Positions 1 to 11,420 of a DNA stretch of 64,000 nucleotides are shown piece by piece. The first letter of the stretch is position 1, and each line of letters opens with the position of its first letter. The translations under genes and the position numbers were made by a program. The stretch covers positions 52,083,852 through 52,147,851 of the forward strand of contig NC_061867.1 of the NCBI RefSeq assembly GCF_907164915.1, written 5' to 3'. The DNA is from Impatiens glandulifera (lineage: Eukaryota > Streptophyta > Magnoliopsida > Ericales > Balsaminaceae). Under the pieces are notes generated by a model that had not been told where the DNA came from, ran no database searches, and saw only the letters and a list, made by a program, of their open reading frames with translations.

Positions 1-512
1 CTTATTTATTAACAGTGATTAAGTATATAAAATTATAAATTTAAACATTTATGATGGTTCAATGGTTAAATGATTAATATTTCAAACTCGAGATAAGGGT
101 TCGAGTCTCACTTTCGAAAGCGTGAAAAATAGTTGTTCGAATACTGTTAATAATAAATCTTTGAAGAATAAGATATAATGAAATATGTGAATTTGAATTA
201 TATGATAGAATATGTGAATTCGAATTAAAAGAAGAAGTAATCTATTTATTTTTTAGGGTAAAGTTATTTATTGATATGATTTTTCATAAATTAAGTATAT
301 TTCATAATCTTTTAATATATTATATATATTTTAGTTTGACAAATGTATAGGATAATTTAAAAATGACAATTAAAAGATTTGACGAAAAAAATGATAAACA
401 CATTCAAGATTAGGTAAAGTATATGCTTAAGTATTTTAAATTTTGAAGTTCTTTACTTTTCCAATAGAACAAACTAAGTTTAATATAACTATCCTTTTAT
501 GTTTATTTTACT
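1..512. repeat. Direct duplication, copy 1 (partner at 5595-6341)
   Basis: This segment recurs in the same orientation about 5.6 kb downstream, with many small differences. Shared landmarks are the opening CTTATTTATTAACA, the phrase AATATTTCAAACTCGAGATA, and the stretch around AAAGTTATT and CATAATCTTTTAATATATT. At about 55-112 it holds a tRNA-like pair of motifs, GGTTCAATGG and GGTTCGAGTCTC, which resemble RNA polymerase III boxes A and B. That suggests a tRNA-derived SINE relic, but this is inference. No coding potential is visible. Confidence 0.7.
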
Positions 513-2461
513 ATTATTTTTGTATTTTAATTTTAATTTTAAATGGTCAATTAAAATATTAGAGAATTAATATTATAAATATATTAGATAAATATATATT
601 CATATATATTATAAATTTTGACTTTTTTTTTCTTCAACAAAATAATATAGATTCAATTTATTTGTATATTCTTTTTTTTGGGGTTTTACTATAATTATTT
701 AATTATGAGATTTTGTTTTTTCTATTTTATTTGTTTGACCATATAATATTTAATAAATAAATTTTTTAAATTTTGATTTGATCATTAATTTTAAATTCGA
801 AAAGATTTCTTTTAAAATTATAATATAAATATCAAAATTATAATTATAATTATTTTATTTTATTAATTCTTGCAACGTATAGAGGCTATGTTAGTTTTTC
901 TTAGTAAGAGTTTTTAAGATATGGAGTACGACACTCAAAATTGTGAGAATTTGTAAACTTAAAAATTTACTTAAGGAGGTTACTTTACAATAAGGTTAGT
1001 TTATATATATATAATTAAATATAAAAATAATCATAAACAAATAAACTTTATTACAAAATCATTTATATAAATTTATTTATTTGAATAATTTAGAAAGAAA
1101 AAAATTAAATATATAAATTCACTTTATTTATCTAAAATCATATAATATGTAAAATTAAAATAATTTATAAACTCATAAAAATGTAAAATCTTAATAGCAT
1201 ACACATTTAATTAATTTAAGTGTTTATCTAAAATTAAAATTGTTAAGCTCTTTTAAAATTATAAAATTTTATGAGATAAATCAAAATTTTAACTCATATG
1301 ATTTGAATAGAATTATTGTTCTGAATCTTCTCTAAAATTTGTTAGTGAGAAGTGTTAGATTTATCCTAATTAAATTATAATTTAGTGTGTGAGAAATTAA
1401 AATCTGAATGTGGATGAAGTTTATCTTAATTATTGTTCTGAATCTTCTCTTTCCTTGTAATAGAAAAAGTCTCTAATCCTCCATTTCTTTAGACTTTTTT
1501 TATGTGCAATGGTTCTTCCATTTGATTAGTACGTCAAAAAGTTTCTCTCTCTGTTGATGGGGACGCAAAGTGGAAATTGCACGTACTTCAAATGGAGATC
1601 ATTACCGTTACATATAACCAACATTAAGTTAGTTATTATAGTTAGGTAATTTCTAATTTAGCCCCTTCATAAAATTAAAAATGTCATTTAGGTATCCTCA
1701 CTTTATATATTCATGACAAATACACCCATAAGCCATAAACTTAATTTCACATTAGATCACATTTTCAATAATAGAGTTATTAATTTGATTTGATCTTTAA
1801 TGTGGAGGGTCTCTTATATGTATCCTCCATAATTTGTACGAGTATCTTATTATTTTGGCATACATGTATATGGTAAATTATCATTTGGCAAGACTTTTTT
1901 CGGCGTCGCTTACTAATAATCGGCTAAAGATAATTTCAACTACTACTCAGAATATTTGATAGAGATTCTTCCGATGTCGTTTCATTAGTTAATTTGGCTA
2001 GCTCTATTTCAACACTTATCGTTTAGAACCGTTCTTGGAGTGAACTCAATAAATTGTATTATTATTGAATCGTTTCTATTAAAAATTTTAATTTTGTAAA
2101 TTGTTATTATATTTTAATATATATATTATCAATTATTTGTATTGATTTTGTAGTTTTATTTTCTATTATTTACCAATTGATTTTCTATATTTAACTTTGA
2201 TTCATTTAACGAGATATAATTTTTTATAAAAAAAATATTAATTTAAAAAAAAATGTCACACTTTTAGGTTTGTAGATTGTAATCTCAATTATATATACTT
2301 TCACCCAAAACTTTAATATAATCTGTCTCATTGATATACACACAGATTGCTTAAATTTTAATACAAATCTACTTTTAATTTAGGCAAACAATACTTTGAT
2401 ATGTACTTTATTCTTTATAAATTTTAAACTGATTTACAAAATAAATGGACACAATTATTTA

Positions 2462-2493
<32 letters not shown>

Positions 2494-2938
2494 AAGATAT
2501 GAAAATACTTATTGTTATCTCACATGATTTAAAAAATTTGTAAATTATTTTTTTCTCAAAAAGTAAATAAATAATTGAATCTAATAAGGTACGGTGAATC
2601 TAGAAAATTTGTACATAATAAAAATAATTGTTTTATACTAACGCAATAATATATAAATTATTTTTGTGTTATAAAATAGATAAAATAAGAACAAAATATA
2701 TATGAACATTTATTTAATTTTTTGTTTAAAACAAGTATATATATCATATTAATAAATAAAATGTGAGAGCGGTTTCATAAAAATATATTTTAATAAATAT
2801 TATTAATAATTTCTTTTATTTATTAATTAATTATATTTAATTAAAAAAAAAAATCAAAGTCACATCATCTCACTTAAAATGCTTAAATTAAAATGTGAAT
2901 ATAATTATTATTTTTTATTAATTAATAATTTTGTTCTC

Positions 2939-2974
<36 letters not shown>

Positions 2975-3290
2975 TATATATATATATTATTATTATGGTT
3001 AATATTAATAAACTAAAATATTTTACAATATAATAAAAAAAAACTATTGCTATTTCAGGGTTAAATTTATTTATTTATTATTAAATAAGATTTGAAGCTT
3101 TTGAACCTTAAGCTCTCTTTGTATTTTATTTTCAGTTTTATTTATGCTGCTATTTATGCCTTTTAGAAAAATTTTATTAAAATCTAAAAATAATAAAAAT
3201 TATTAAAAATAAAATTATTAGCCAAGATAATTTTTCTTATTTTTTCATGTGTCCATAAATAATTTGTATTGTCTTCTTTTTTTTAACTTT
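513..3290. other. AT-rich gene-free DNA
   Basis: I see no open reading frame of note, no splice-site series and no recognisable transposon end. The stretch is very AT-rich, with many short poly-A/T runs and TA microsatellites (2460-2479 and 2942-2987). The patch at 1480-2050 is a little richer in G and C but matches nothing I know. Confidence 0.5.
2942..2987. repeat. (TA)n microsatellite
   Basis: A nearly pure run of TA dinucleotides with one AA interruption. Such runs are common in AT-rich plant intergenic DNA. Confidence 0.9.
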
Positions 3291-4492
3291 TCAATCTTAA
3301 AATATTGTTACCCCGTCATTAAGGTAGGTTTGTGTGATCCAAAATTTGTCGGCCTTATGACTTATATTCTTCTCGAATATTGAGGAGTGTGATGAGTAAT
3401 CAAAATGGTAAGCTCGACCCGTGCACATTTTAGAAAATATTTTAAGTGATTACCTTCTTAAGTTTTATGGATTATCTTTCTCTCGAATCTTGTAAAACTA
3501 AACGAGAAACCGACTCTTTTAGGAATCGTCTCGTCTTAAATTGATATGAGAAATCGAAATAAAACATGGCAATAGATAGACATACTTTTGGCTATTTTTA
3601 AGAGTCGTCACTTAATTTGCTCCGAAAGAAACTAAGAAATAAAAATTATAGAAACCTTTCGAAATGTGTAAAATTATTACACTTTTGTTTTGATTCCAAA
3701 CCTGGGTTATTCATCTAAGAATATAGCTTACATCTAAAGGGACTACGCTTATTCCGTTCATATAGGTTGTCTATGATGTTTTTAGCTTTAAACAAGACTA
3801 ACAATACAAAGTATTTGACAAAGCATTAATAACGAGAAGGCTAAAAGGAAGCACAAATGTAAACATATTTATTAATTTTTGGTTAGAAAAATTATATTAT
3901 GCCATTTAATTATTTGTTTTAAATTTTTATAAATTATTTATGCATAGATAATGACTAATGAAATCGAAATGGCCAAAGTTCCAAAAATCAAACAAATATT
4001 ACACACCATTTAGAGATGGTTTTACATTTAAAGTTGGTTTACATATACATAAAATCATAATTGGTCTAGAGGCTAAGGCATTTAGAATGTGTTTAAGAAA
4101 GTTAGAAGGCCTAATTCGACATGTGGCTTAAGTTATAGCTTCGCCGGAGCAATGAAGAAGGTCACCCCGCATATTATCAATTCTCACCAACATGATTACA
4201 GTACAATACTCTGATCAACCTAAAATCATCCTAGGAAACTAACAGTGAACTCAGATTGGCACAAGAATCGTTAGATAACTCTAGCCAACACTTAAAAAAA
4301 TAATTAATGATTTTTCAAGAATTTTTTTGCATGTACTTAAACTTCAACACAATAGTGATTTTCTTCCACAAAAGTTTCCAAATCGATAAGATGATTCTAG
4401 ATTATCTCTTTCAAGCTTACGCTTAAAGGAGACAATTAATTTGAAAATTTCAATCGAAGTTCAAACTTAGATGAATTTAGATTATGATGATT
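3291..4492. other. Gene-free segment, possibly retroelement-derived
   Basis: The composition is more balanced than the flanks, as in old retrotransposon DNA, but no reading frame survives. Around 3600 is the phrase AAGAGTCGTCACTTAATTTG, which resembles sequence just inside some plant gypsy LTRs of the Tat group. The part next to the LTR at 4507 (about 4140-4492) would be the internal leader of that element if it runs on the - strand. Neither point is proven. Confidence 0.3.
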
Positions 4493-4506
4493 GTTGGTTC
4501 TGATAT

Positions 4507-5338
4507 ATTATATAGTTCTTAAATCATCCATAGATCATGTTAGAGAAAATAGATTGAAAAATCGCAAGTCTCATTTCTGAACTTAAGAGCTTCAGAACGA
4601 AATTCAATCAAGTTCTTGATTATATGTAAAATTGATACTTACAAGTAATGTAGAAAACTTTTTAAGCCCTTCTAACAGCTTTTTATCCCTCAAACTCAAG
4701 TTTAGAGAACTCCTATACAATTTGAAGATTTTTACAACGACCTACAACTGAGATTTCTCTAACTTCCTCTCTAGCTCTTTTCTCTCTTTAACCTCTCGTT
4801 CTAAATGACCTAAGCTAACTATTTATATAAATCCTAGCCTCTAATTTGATCTACCGGTTAGAATCTTTAATCTAGATTTTTATTATTTATTCCATAATTT
4901 TAATACTCTAGGTCGATAAATGAAGAACGGTTAATTAAGTCGTTCTACGTTGTTTTTGAATCTTCTCTCGATATTGGATCTCCCAGTTCTAGATCTGAAC
5001 CTAGATCGAAATATCTGATGTGGTGGGGTTTAGGTATTTTAATCCTCTATCGATAGTCCTTGAGTGTTCTTCAGAGTGAACAAACATTTACCCTTAGTCT
5101 AATGAGAGTAATATAATAGTTAGGCTATCTATATGGGTTGAGAACCTAACCATAATATACTCATTTACTATTTGGCCAATCAACGAAATAGTAAATGATA
5201 TTTATGTTTATACACAAATATGTCTTCATATTTATTATAGATGTCTAAATAAGTTCATATCTTATATACTTTAATAGATCACTTGAAATTTAATCTTTAA
5301 ATAATATATGCACCTAAATATTGTAATTAATTCCGACA
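4507..5338 (-). mobile_element. LTR of an LTR retrotransposon (solo or truncated)
   Basis: Read on the - strand, the LTR would begin TGTCGG at 5338. It is immediately preceded by a purine tract (CCAAGTGGGAGAT, complement of 5339-5351) that looks like a polypurine tract. At the other end, 4493-4505 reads TATCAGAACCAAC on the - strand, close to the initiator-Met tRNA primer-binding site used by many copia elements. A TATA-like motif (TTTATATAAATAG) lies near 4823 on the - strand, as expected for an LTR promoter. No second LTR or coding region was found, so this is a solo or badly truncated element. Boundaries are approximate. Confidence 0.55.
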
Positions 5339-5527
5339 ATCTCCCACTTGGATCATATATATATATATATAATGATGATGATTAATTTCAATTTTCTTTA
5401 GTTTATCGAGTCGAGAGTTGTGATTAATTTGGATATATATGTGAAAATAAATTGATATTTTGGTTGAGATGTGGGTTGACCCGCACATAATTTGAAACGA
5501 TTAAATTTTAAAAAAAATAAAATTAAA

Positions 5528-5530
<3 letters not shown>

Positions 5531-5565
<35 letters not shown>
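5531..5565. repeat. (AT)n microsatellite
   Basis: A pure AT dinucleotide run. A shorter one lies at 5355-5371, directly after the polypurine-like tract of the LTR. Confidence 0.9.
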
Positions 5566-5567
<2 letters not shown>

Positions 5568-5594
5568 AAAACTTGTCATCTAATAATTTAAGTA

Positions 5595-6341
5595 CTTATT
5601 TATTAACAATGATTAAATATATATATATATAATTATAAAATTTAATTCAGCCATCATAAATGGTCCAATTGTTAAATGATTAATATTTCAAACTCGAGAT
5701 AAGCCTTCGAGTCTCACTTTGGGCGGATTTTTTAGTATGTATTATAAAGATTAAAATGATAAAGATAATGATATATATATATATGAGTGCGAATTTGAGA
5801 AATTGAAGAAATTGTGGTTTTAATAATGAATCCTTAAATGATAAGATATGATAGAATATGTGACTTCGAATTAGAATGGATGAAGTATAGTGGTTTAAAT
5901 ACCGTGAATACTAAAATAATTTGAAGAATAAGATATGATGAAATGTGTGAATTTGAATTAGAGATAAGGGAACGATTTTTCCTATGTCGTTATAATGGAA
6001 TTCTTGAAAGATGAAAATATGATAGAATATGTGAATTCGAATTAGAAGAATGAAGTAATCTATGTATTTTTTAGGCTAAAGTTATTCATTAGTATGATTT
6101 TTCATAAATTAAGTATATTTCATAATCTTTTAATATATTATTTTATGCATATTTTACAATTAGTAGGACAAATATGTAGGATAATTTGAAAATATAAATT
6201 AAAAGATTGGACAAAAAAAAATGATAAACATATTCAAAATTAGGTAAAATATATGTTTATGTATTTTAAATTTGGTTATTTTTCACTTATCTAATAGAAC
6301 GATCTAAGTTTAATGTAATTATCATATGTTTATTTTACTAA
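5595..6341. repeat. Direct duplication, copy 2 (partner at 1-512)
   Basis: Same orientation as copy 1 and opening with almost the same words (CTTATTTATTAACAATGATT). It also contains the CAAACTCGAGATAAG plus TTCGAGTCTCAC tRNA-like phrase. It is longer than copy 1 because of extra internal sequence between about 5720 and 5940. The two copies bracket the LTR at 4507-5338. Confidence 0.7.
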
Positions 6342-7113
6342 CAGTCAAGAATTTTTTTTTTTTAAATCCTGTTTATTAAAAATAGAAAAAATAGTTTTTA
6401 TTTATTTTTTATCAAAATAACCTTTATCTATATATTTTTATTTAATAATTAATTTATATTAAAAAAATAAAGGATAATTTTAGTACTTTAAAAGATAAAT
6501 AGATGAATTAGATTGATGATATGATGGTTGGATTTTAGAATAAAAACTGAGTTTTATTTCAATAACTCATTCATCAAACAATCTCAAATGTAAGATAATT
6601 TTTGTTTGTTAGATATGGGGTTTATTTCATAAAATTTCAAGTTATCAATTCAAAATCTTGATTTTGATTAATTATTTGACATTATTTATGTTCAATTATT
6701 AATAAATATATGTTTATCTTTAATATTTAAATTAAATTTTTGATATTTTAGTTAAGAGGAGTGATAGGGAAAAAAAATTTGGAGATTGTGAATGAAAAAG
6801 TGAATGATGTCGTATCGCCTCATTGGTTAGAATAAGGAAAAAGAAAAGTGAAATAAATTATTTTATTTTTTCAAACAATCACATTATGCCACGTCATTCC
6901 CTCTCTCATTCTCTCCATTAAATTCTCTCCCCCAAATCATTTCTCCTTATAATTAATTGAATAATTTTGATTATTCAAAAGGATATATATTGATAAAAAA
7001 TATATATATTTTTTAAAACAAACCAAATAACCCTAATACAAAAGCAATGTAACACAAATCTTATATTACCGATTGAACCATGGTTAATGTTCGCGAATGT
7101 GAATCATATCTAT
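6342..7113. other. AT-rich intergenic DNA
   Basis: Nothing recognisable: no reading frame, no RNA gene and no clear transposon end. Confidence 0.5.
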
Positions 7114-7527
7114 TAGGGATGGCAATGGGGCGGAGAATGCATTTATCATCCCCGTCCCGTTCGGGTTTTTTCGGTTTCGGGGAATCCCGCGGGGCAATGT
7201 TTATAATTTTTTTTAAGTAAATAAAAATTATACAATAAAATTATATAAACGAATTTTTTAATATAATATATTAAATTTATATATTATTATAAAGAAATAA
7301 TCTTATTATTCTTATAAAATATAGTGAAAAAATAAATATATTGGTGATTTAATATATTTAATTATGTTTATAGTGTTCGAGGCAGAATCGGGGTGAAATC
7401 GGGGCGGGTTGGGGCGGGGGACACAAATACCATCCCCGTCTCATCCCCATTCGATTTCAGAAAAAAACCGTCCCAAACGGAATAATTCAGTTCGATTTTC
7501 GCGGGACAATTTTAAATTGTCATCTTA
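7114..7527. mobile_element. hAT-type MITE
   Basis: The left end TAGGGATGGCAAT and the inverted right end TAAGATGACAAT form imperfect terminal inverted repeats. The flanks are ATATCTAT (7106-7113) and ATATCTAA (7528-7535), an 8-bp target-site duplication with one mismatch, the size made by hAT transposases. Both subterminal zones are unusually G/C-rich for this window (GGGGCGG, CCCCGTCCC, GGGGCGGGTTGGGGCGGGGG) and form the arms of a hairpin around an AT-rich centre. It has no coding capacity, so it is a non-autonomous element. Confidence 0.8.
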
Positions 7528-7620
7528 ATATCTAATGATTTGATTCAACTAAGCGAAACTCAAAATGAACCAAATGTACATAGGACATGAGATGTGTATA
7601 TATGTAAAGGAAATTCCTGA

Positions 7621-7724
7621 GTATATAGAGAGGAAGAATTAAAATGGAAGAAATTTAATAAATATAATTAGCGTATATAGAGATGAAGAATTAAAATGGA
7701 AGAAATTTAATAAATATAATTAGC
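7621..7724. repeat. 52-bp tandem duplication
   Basis: Two head-to-tail copies, 7621-7672 and 7673-7724, each opening GTATATAGAGA and closing AATATAATTAGC. They are almost identical, so the duplication is recent. Confidence 0.95.
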
Positions 7725-9361
7725 TAGGGCAGGATATGAGGTAAGCCTAATAAACTCACGGGTTATAGGATAATCCATTTAATAAAAAAAATATTTAGTT
7801 AGGACAATCAATTTTATTTTTTCCCATAAGTGGATGGGACAGCCCAATTCTGAGGTCGACGCTGAATATAATAAGGAGATACTAGTTGACGAAGTAAAAA
7901 AGATTATTGAGAAGAAGTTGACAAAGATCGCCAAATGTTGGTTTGAAAGTGCATCATCAATTATGACATGAAAACTAAAAACATATATGAAAATGTCGCA
8001 CCAGATTTCAGTTCAAGTGGATCTCAATTCTTACATGAACTTAGATCTTGAAGAATGAGATTTTGGGACTCTTCACTCTTGTGTTAACAATTTTAATTTG
8101 TATTTTCTTATTAATGATTTGATTAATTAACACGTGTTGAACTTATCATGATTTGAATTATCAATTTTTGTTTTTTTTATTTTTTATTGTAACTTTCTAA
8201 TTTTTTGTGATTTCTAATTATTTAAAACAAAAATAATTTTAAATAAATTTGAAAAAAAACATTCAAACTCAACCCAGACATAATTTCATATGCTACAAGT
8301 ACAACTCAAATTGGATAAACTATTTTTAATTATTATTCATATTCAAATATCTTTTAGGGTAGAGAGTCTCTGGTCAAATATAGTTATGTTTCATTGTCTT
8401 TATGCGGAAAAAATGGTTTTGAAACTGTAAGTAGTTCATAACTAGGTCAAAATAAGTGTAGTTGGTAAAAGAACATTCATATCATGATCCATCCTAATAG
8501 ATTCATTTCATTACTTTTTTCTCTTAATTTCTTTTATCCTACAATTATTTCTATTCTTCCAAATCAATTTGATTTTATCATGATATTCACTTCAACTTAA
8601 GGTAAATATCAAACTAATGACGTTTAATTATTCTCTTAGAAATCATTTTTGTCACTTAAACTACTTAATTTTCTAGGTTTTATAGGGTTAGAGATGGTCG
8701 ATATGTATCATCATGTGTTAGTGGTCCTATCTAAAACTACAAGATTAAAAAAGGTTGATATTGAAAGACATAATTATAAACCAAATATAAAAGGAGAAAT
8801 TGTAAAGAAAAAAAAAACAACAAACAAACAAAAAGATAAAGCAAGTAATGAAATGAATCTCCATTTTTTAAGCTAGCAAATGATCATGAGTCCCTTAACC
8901 TAATGCCGTAATAATGATTGCCTAACGTTAATAGAACAAACACATTCCATCAACCTGTCGTCGTCGTCTCGAAACCCCTCCATTAATGGAGGCCAGCCAA
9001 GTTTCTCCATCTATCTTTAATTAAAGTAAAAGGGAGGAAACTAATAATAATAGTTACATAAATTTAATTGATTGAGGTTAAAAATCTTTACTTTTTTTTA
9101 CAAAACAATAATTCATTAGTACATTCTCTTACATTCTTACATTGTCGTTACGATTAACGACGGTTAAACCTATTTGGAACCTATTTGGAACTTATTGTAG
9201 AATAATTTGAGAATAAGTTTCAACATATTGAGTATTTGTAGAAACTTTCATTTTTGTGTTTGATTGAGTAACTTGGTTTGATAAATAATTAGTGGTTCTC
9301 TATCCCATCATTATGTAGTGAATTATATGGTTGGAAATTCTTACGAGTAATATTGTTATTT
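7725..9361. other. Intergenic DNA with no recognised gene
   Basis: Only short chance frames occur. The 75-codon frame at 8649-8876 is lysine- and asparagine-rich because of AT composition and lacks any known motif. A G/C-richer patch at 8945-9020 contains the palindrome CTCCATTAATGGAG, function unknown. Confidence 0.5.
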
Positions 9362-9482
9362 TGTGGAATTTGATATTCCTAGCCTCCCTAAAGTCCTGAG
9401 TTTGAGTCCGTTAGGCAGCAAATTTTACGCTTAGTTAAGTGTGTTTGCGTACTTATGTTATGTACTTAACTCGCGGTCCCAT
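9362..9482 (+). repeat. SINE-like dispersed repeat, divergent copy
   Basis: Shares with the copies near 56650, 58984 and 59568 the ordered phrases CCTAGCCTCCCTAAAGTCCT, GAGTTTGAGTCC, AAGTGTGTTTGCG and TTAACTCGCGG. The GAGTTTGAGTCC word resembles a pol III box B. This copy lacks the 3' tail seen in the others and is the most diverged. Confidence 0.6.
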
Positions 9483-11059
9483 TTTTTTATTTCGTGGAGT
9501 TTGCATCGATGCTTTACTTGATTGTGTTAAATGAAATAGTTTTTGGCATTGTCTCGACCTTACCCAAAAAAAATATCATGATTTTATGGTCGAATTTGAT
9601 GGTTATATGTTGGAGCCGCTGTGAACGTCACTTTAAGGCTAGCGACTTTTTTTAGTTTCAAGTTGGATTGTATCGGAGTTCATAGATGATTTGTGATAGT
9701 TAATCTGGGTGTAGGTGTTGATTATGAGTAGTACTCTAATAACATGGTCTTGACTCCACATTTCTTCTCATTCTTCGTTTTCGATTTCTTTTTAATTTTT
9801 TTTCCGTCAATTTTTCATTCATTCTTGTATATAATGAATTTGGTTTAAAATAAAATAAATGAAATATAATATTAAAATAAGGAGAAAACAAAATATTATA
9901 ATGTGTTATTTTAATTCGCTTTATTTATTTATAATTTGATCCAATTTATTAATTAAATTGTTCATTTATATATATGTTTGATAGTGTAAAACTAGGTTAA
10001 TTATTCTCACTAATATCATTGAATTTATAGTTTAATTTTGTAACTTCGCTATAATTGATGAAGCATAAGCTTATAAATTTGTCCAAACTATGTCTTGTCT
10101 TGTTCAAAATAGTACAAACATAAACTAACCTTTTATGCGACATAACAATTAAGGAGAGAAAGAAAAAGATGATTACTTTATTATATGTGAGAACAAGTCA
10201 AGATTCGCGGCCAAAATGGGGAGATATTTGGATGGATTAATTAATGGATGGAAAGCTAATATATTTTATTTTACTTTTTAATATTGAAGCCTCCTTCCAA
10301 AAAATAGTTTAAATTTAAAATTTACTCGGGCTAAAAAACTCCTGCCCATGTAGTTTAATTAGTATGTCATGACTAATACTCTAACTTAACTTAAGACGTT
10401 TGAAGTAGAAATAGAATGTATGACCTTTGATTTTTTAAATCATTTCACTCAAATTAAATTAGTGAGTTAAGACAGCTAATAATATTTATCTTACTAAAAA
10501 CATTATGTGTAAATTTAAATCATCATTCTTTTGATTATGTAATTGTTATGGTGCAATTTAAATCATCCTTCTTTTTTTGATTATGTGATTGTTAAGACAG
10601 CTAATAATGTTCCATGCATCACATAATCAGCAGTTCTTGATGTAAATACTATATTTCAATTCTTGCATGTTCTTATAGGAGTTTTATTACTAGTATTCGC
10701 CCTGGCTAGTTTCTGATTATGTGTCAAGATCATCATCTTGTCCAAATTGGTCCATGGTACAGGAACTGAGGGGCAAAACAAGCGAAATAAGAATCCGTTC
10801 AAATACAATGCAAGCACAAATTACATTCCTAAGGTCACATTCTCCTCCCACCTTCGGATTCAATAGTAGACATGTATGTTAGGTGAACTAGATACATTAG
10901 CGTGTTATGAATCTTATTTTTTGTATGAACGTTTTATTTTTGATACCTATGTTTTATAGATAATTGTTATCTAGTAATATTGTTGATTTTGGTATTGCTG
11001 ATATTTGATATGGTTGATATTTGGTATGAACAGGGAATAGAAAAAATAAATATTTAAAA
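9483..11059. other. Intergenic DNA with no recognised gene
   Basis: No supported gene. At 10490-10620 the words GACAGCTAATAAT and TTTAAATCAT occur twice, a small local duplication. The segment 10690-10880 is less AT-rich and may be an old gene or transposon fragment, but no frame of useful length survives. Confidence 0.4.
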
Positions 11060-11065
11060 AAAAAA

Positions 11066-11420
11066 GACTATCAATAGTTTTACCTATAACGATTGGTTTT
11101 ACCTTTTTTACCAACAGTTTTACGTATAATTGTCAGTTTTATTTTTTTACCGACAATTTTACCCATAACTGTCGGTTTTACCTTTTTACCGACAGTTTTA
11201 CCTATAATTGTCGATTTTATCTTTTTACCGACAGTTTTTGGGTTATCACGACGGTTTTTGGAACGTTGTCAGCGAACTTTTACCAAAAATTTACTAGCTG
11301 TCGGGATAACCCCTTCCATTTTACCGACACGGGTAATACCGAGAGATGCCGACGGATATTGAAGTCGTCGTATATAACTTAATACCTGACAGTTTTATGG
11401 GTTTTAAGGACGGCTAATAC
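11066..11420. repeat. Short tandem repeats resembling CACTA transposon subterminal repeats
   Basis: Five to six degenerate units of about 35 bp, built from TTTTACC, GACAGTTTTACC and ATAATTGTCGGTT, run from 11066 to about 11235. They are followed by GACGG/CCGAC words up to 11420. Plant CACTA (En/Spm) elements often carry such CCGAC/GTCGG arrays just inside their ends. I do not see a CACTA terminus at either side, so the link is inference. The 89-codon frame across it is a by-product of the repeat. Confidence 0.45.

Noticed and set aside
11093..11362. 89-codon frame with repeating FLPTVLPI words
   Set aside because: The periodic peptide only reflects the underlying short DNA repeat; it has no start context, splice sites or known domain.
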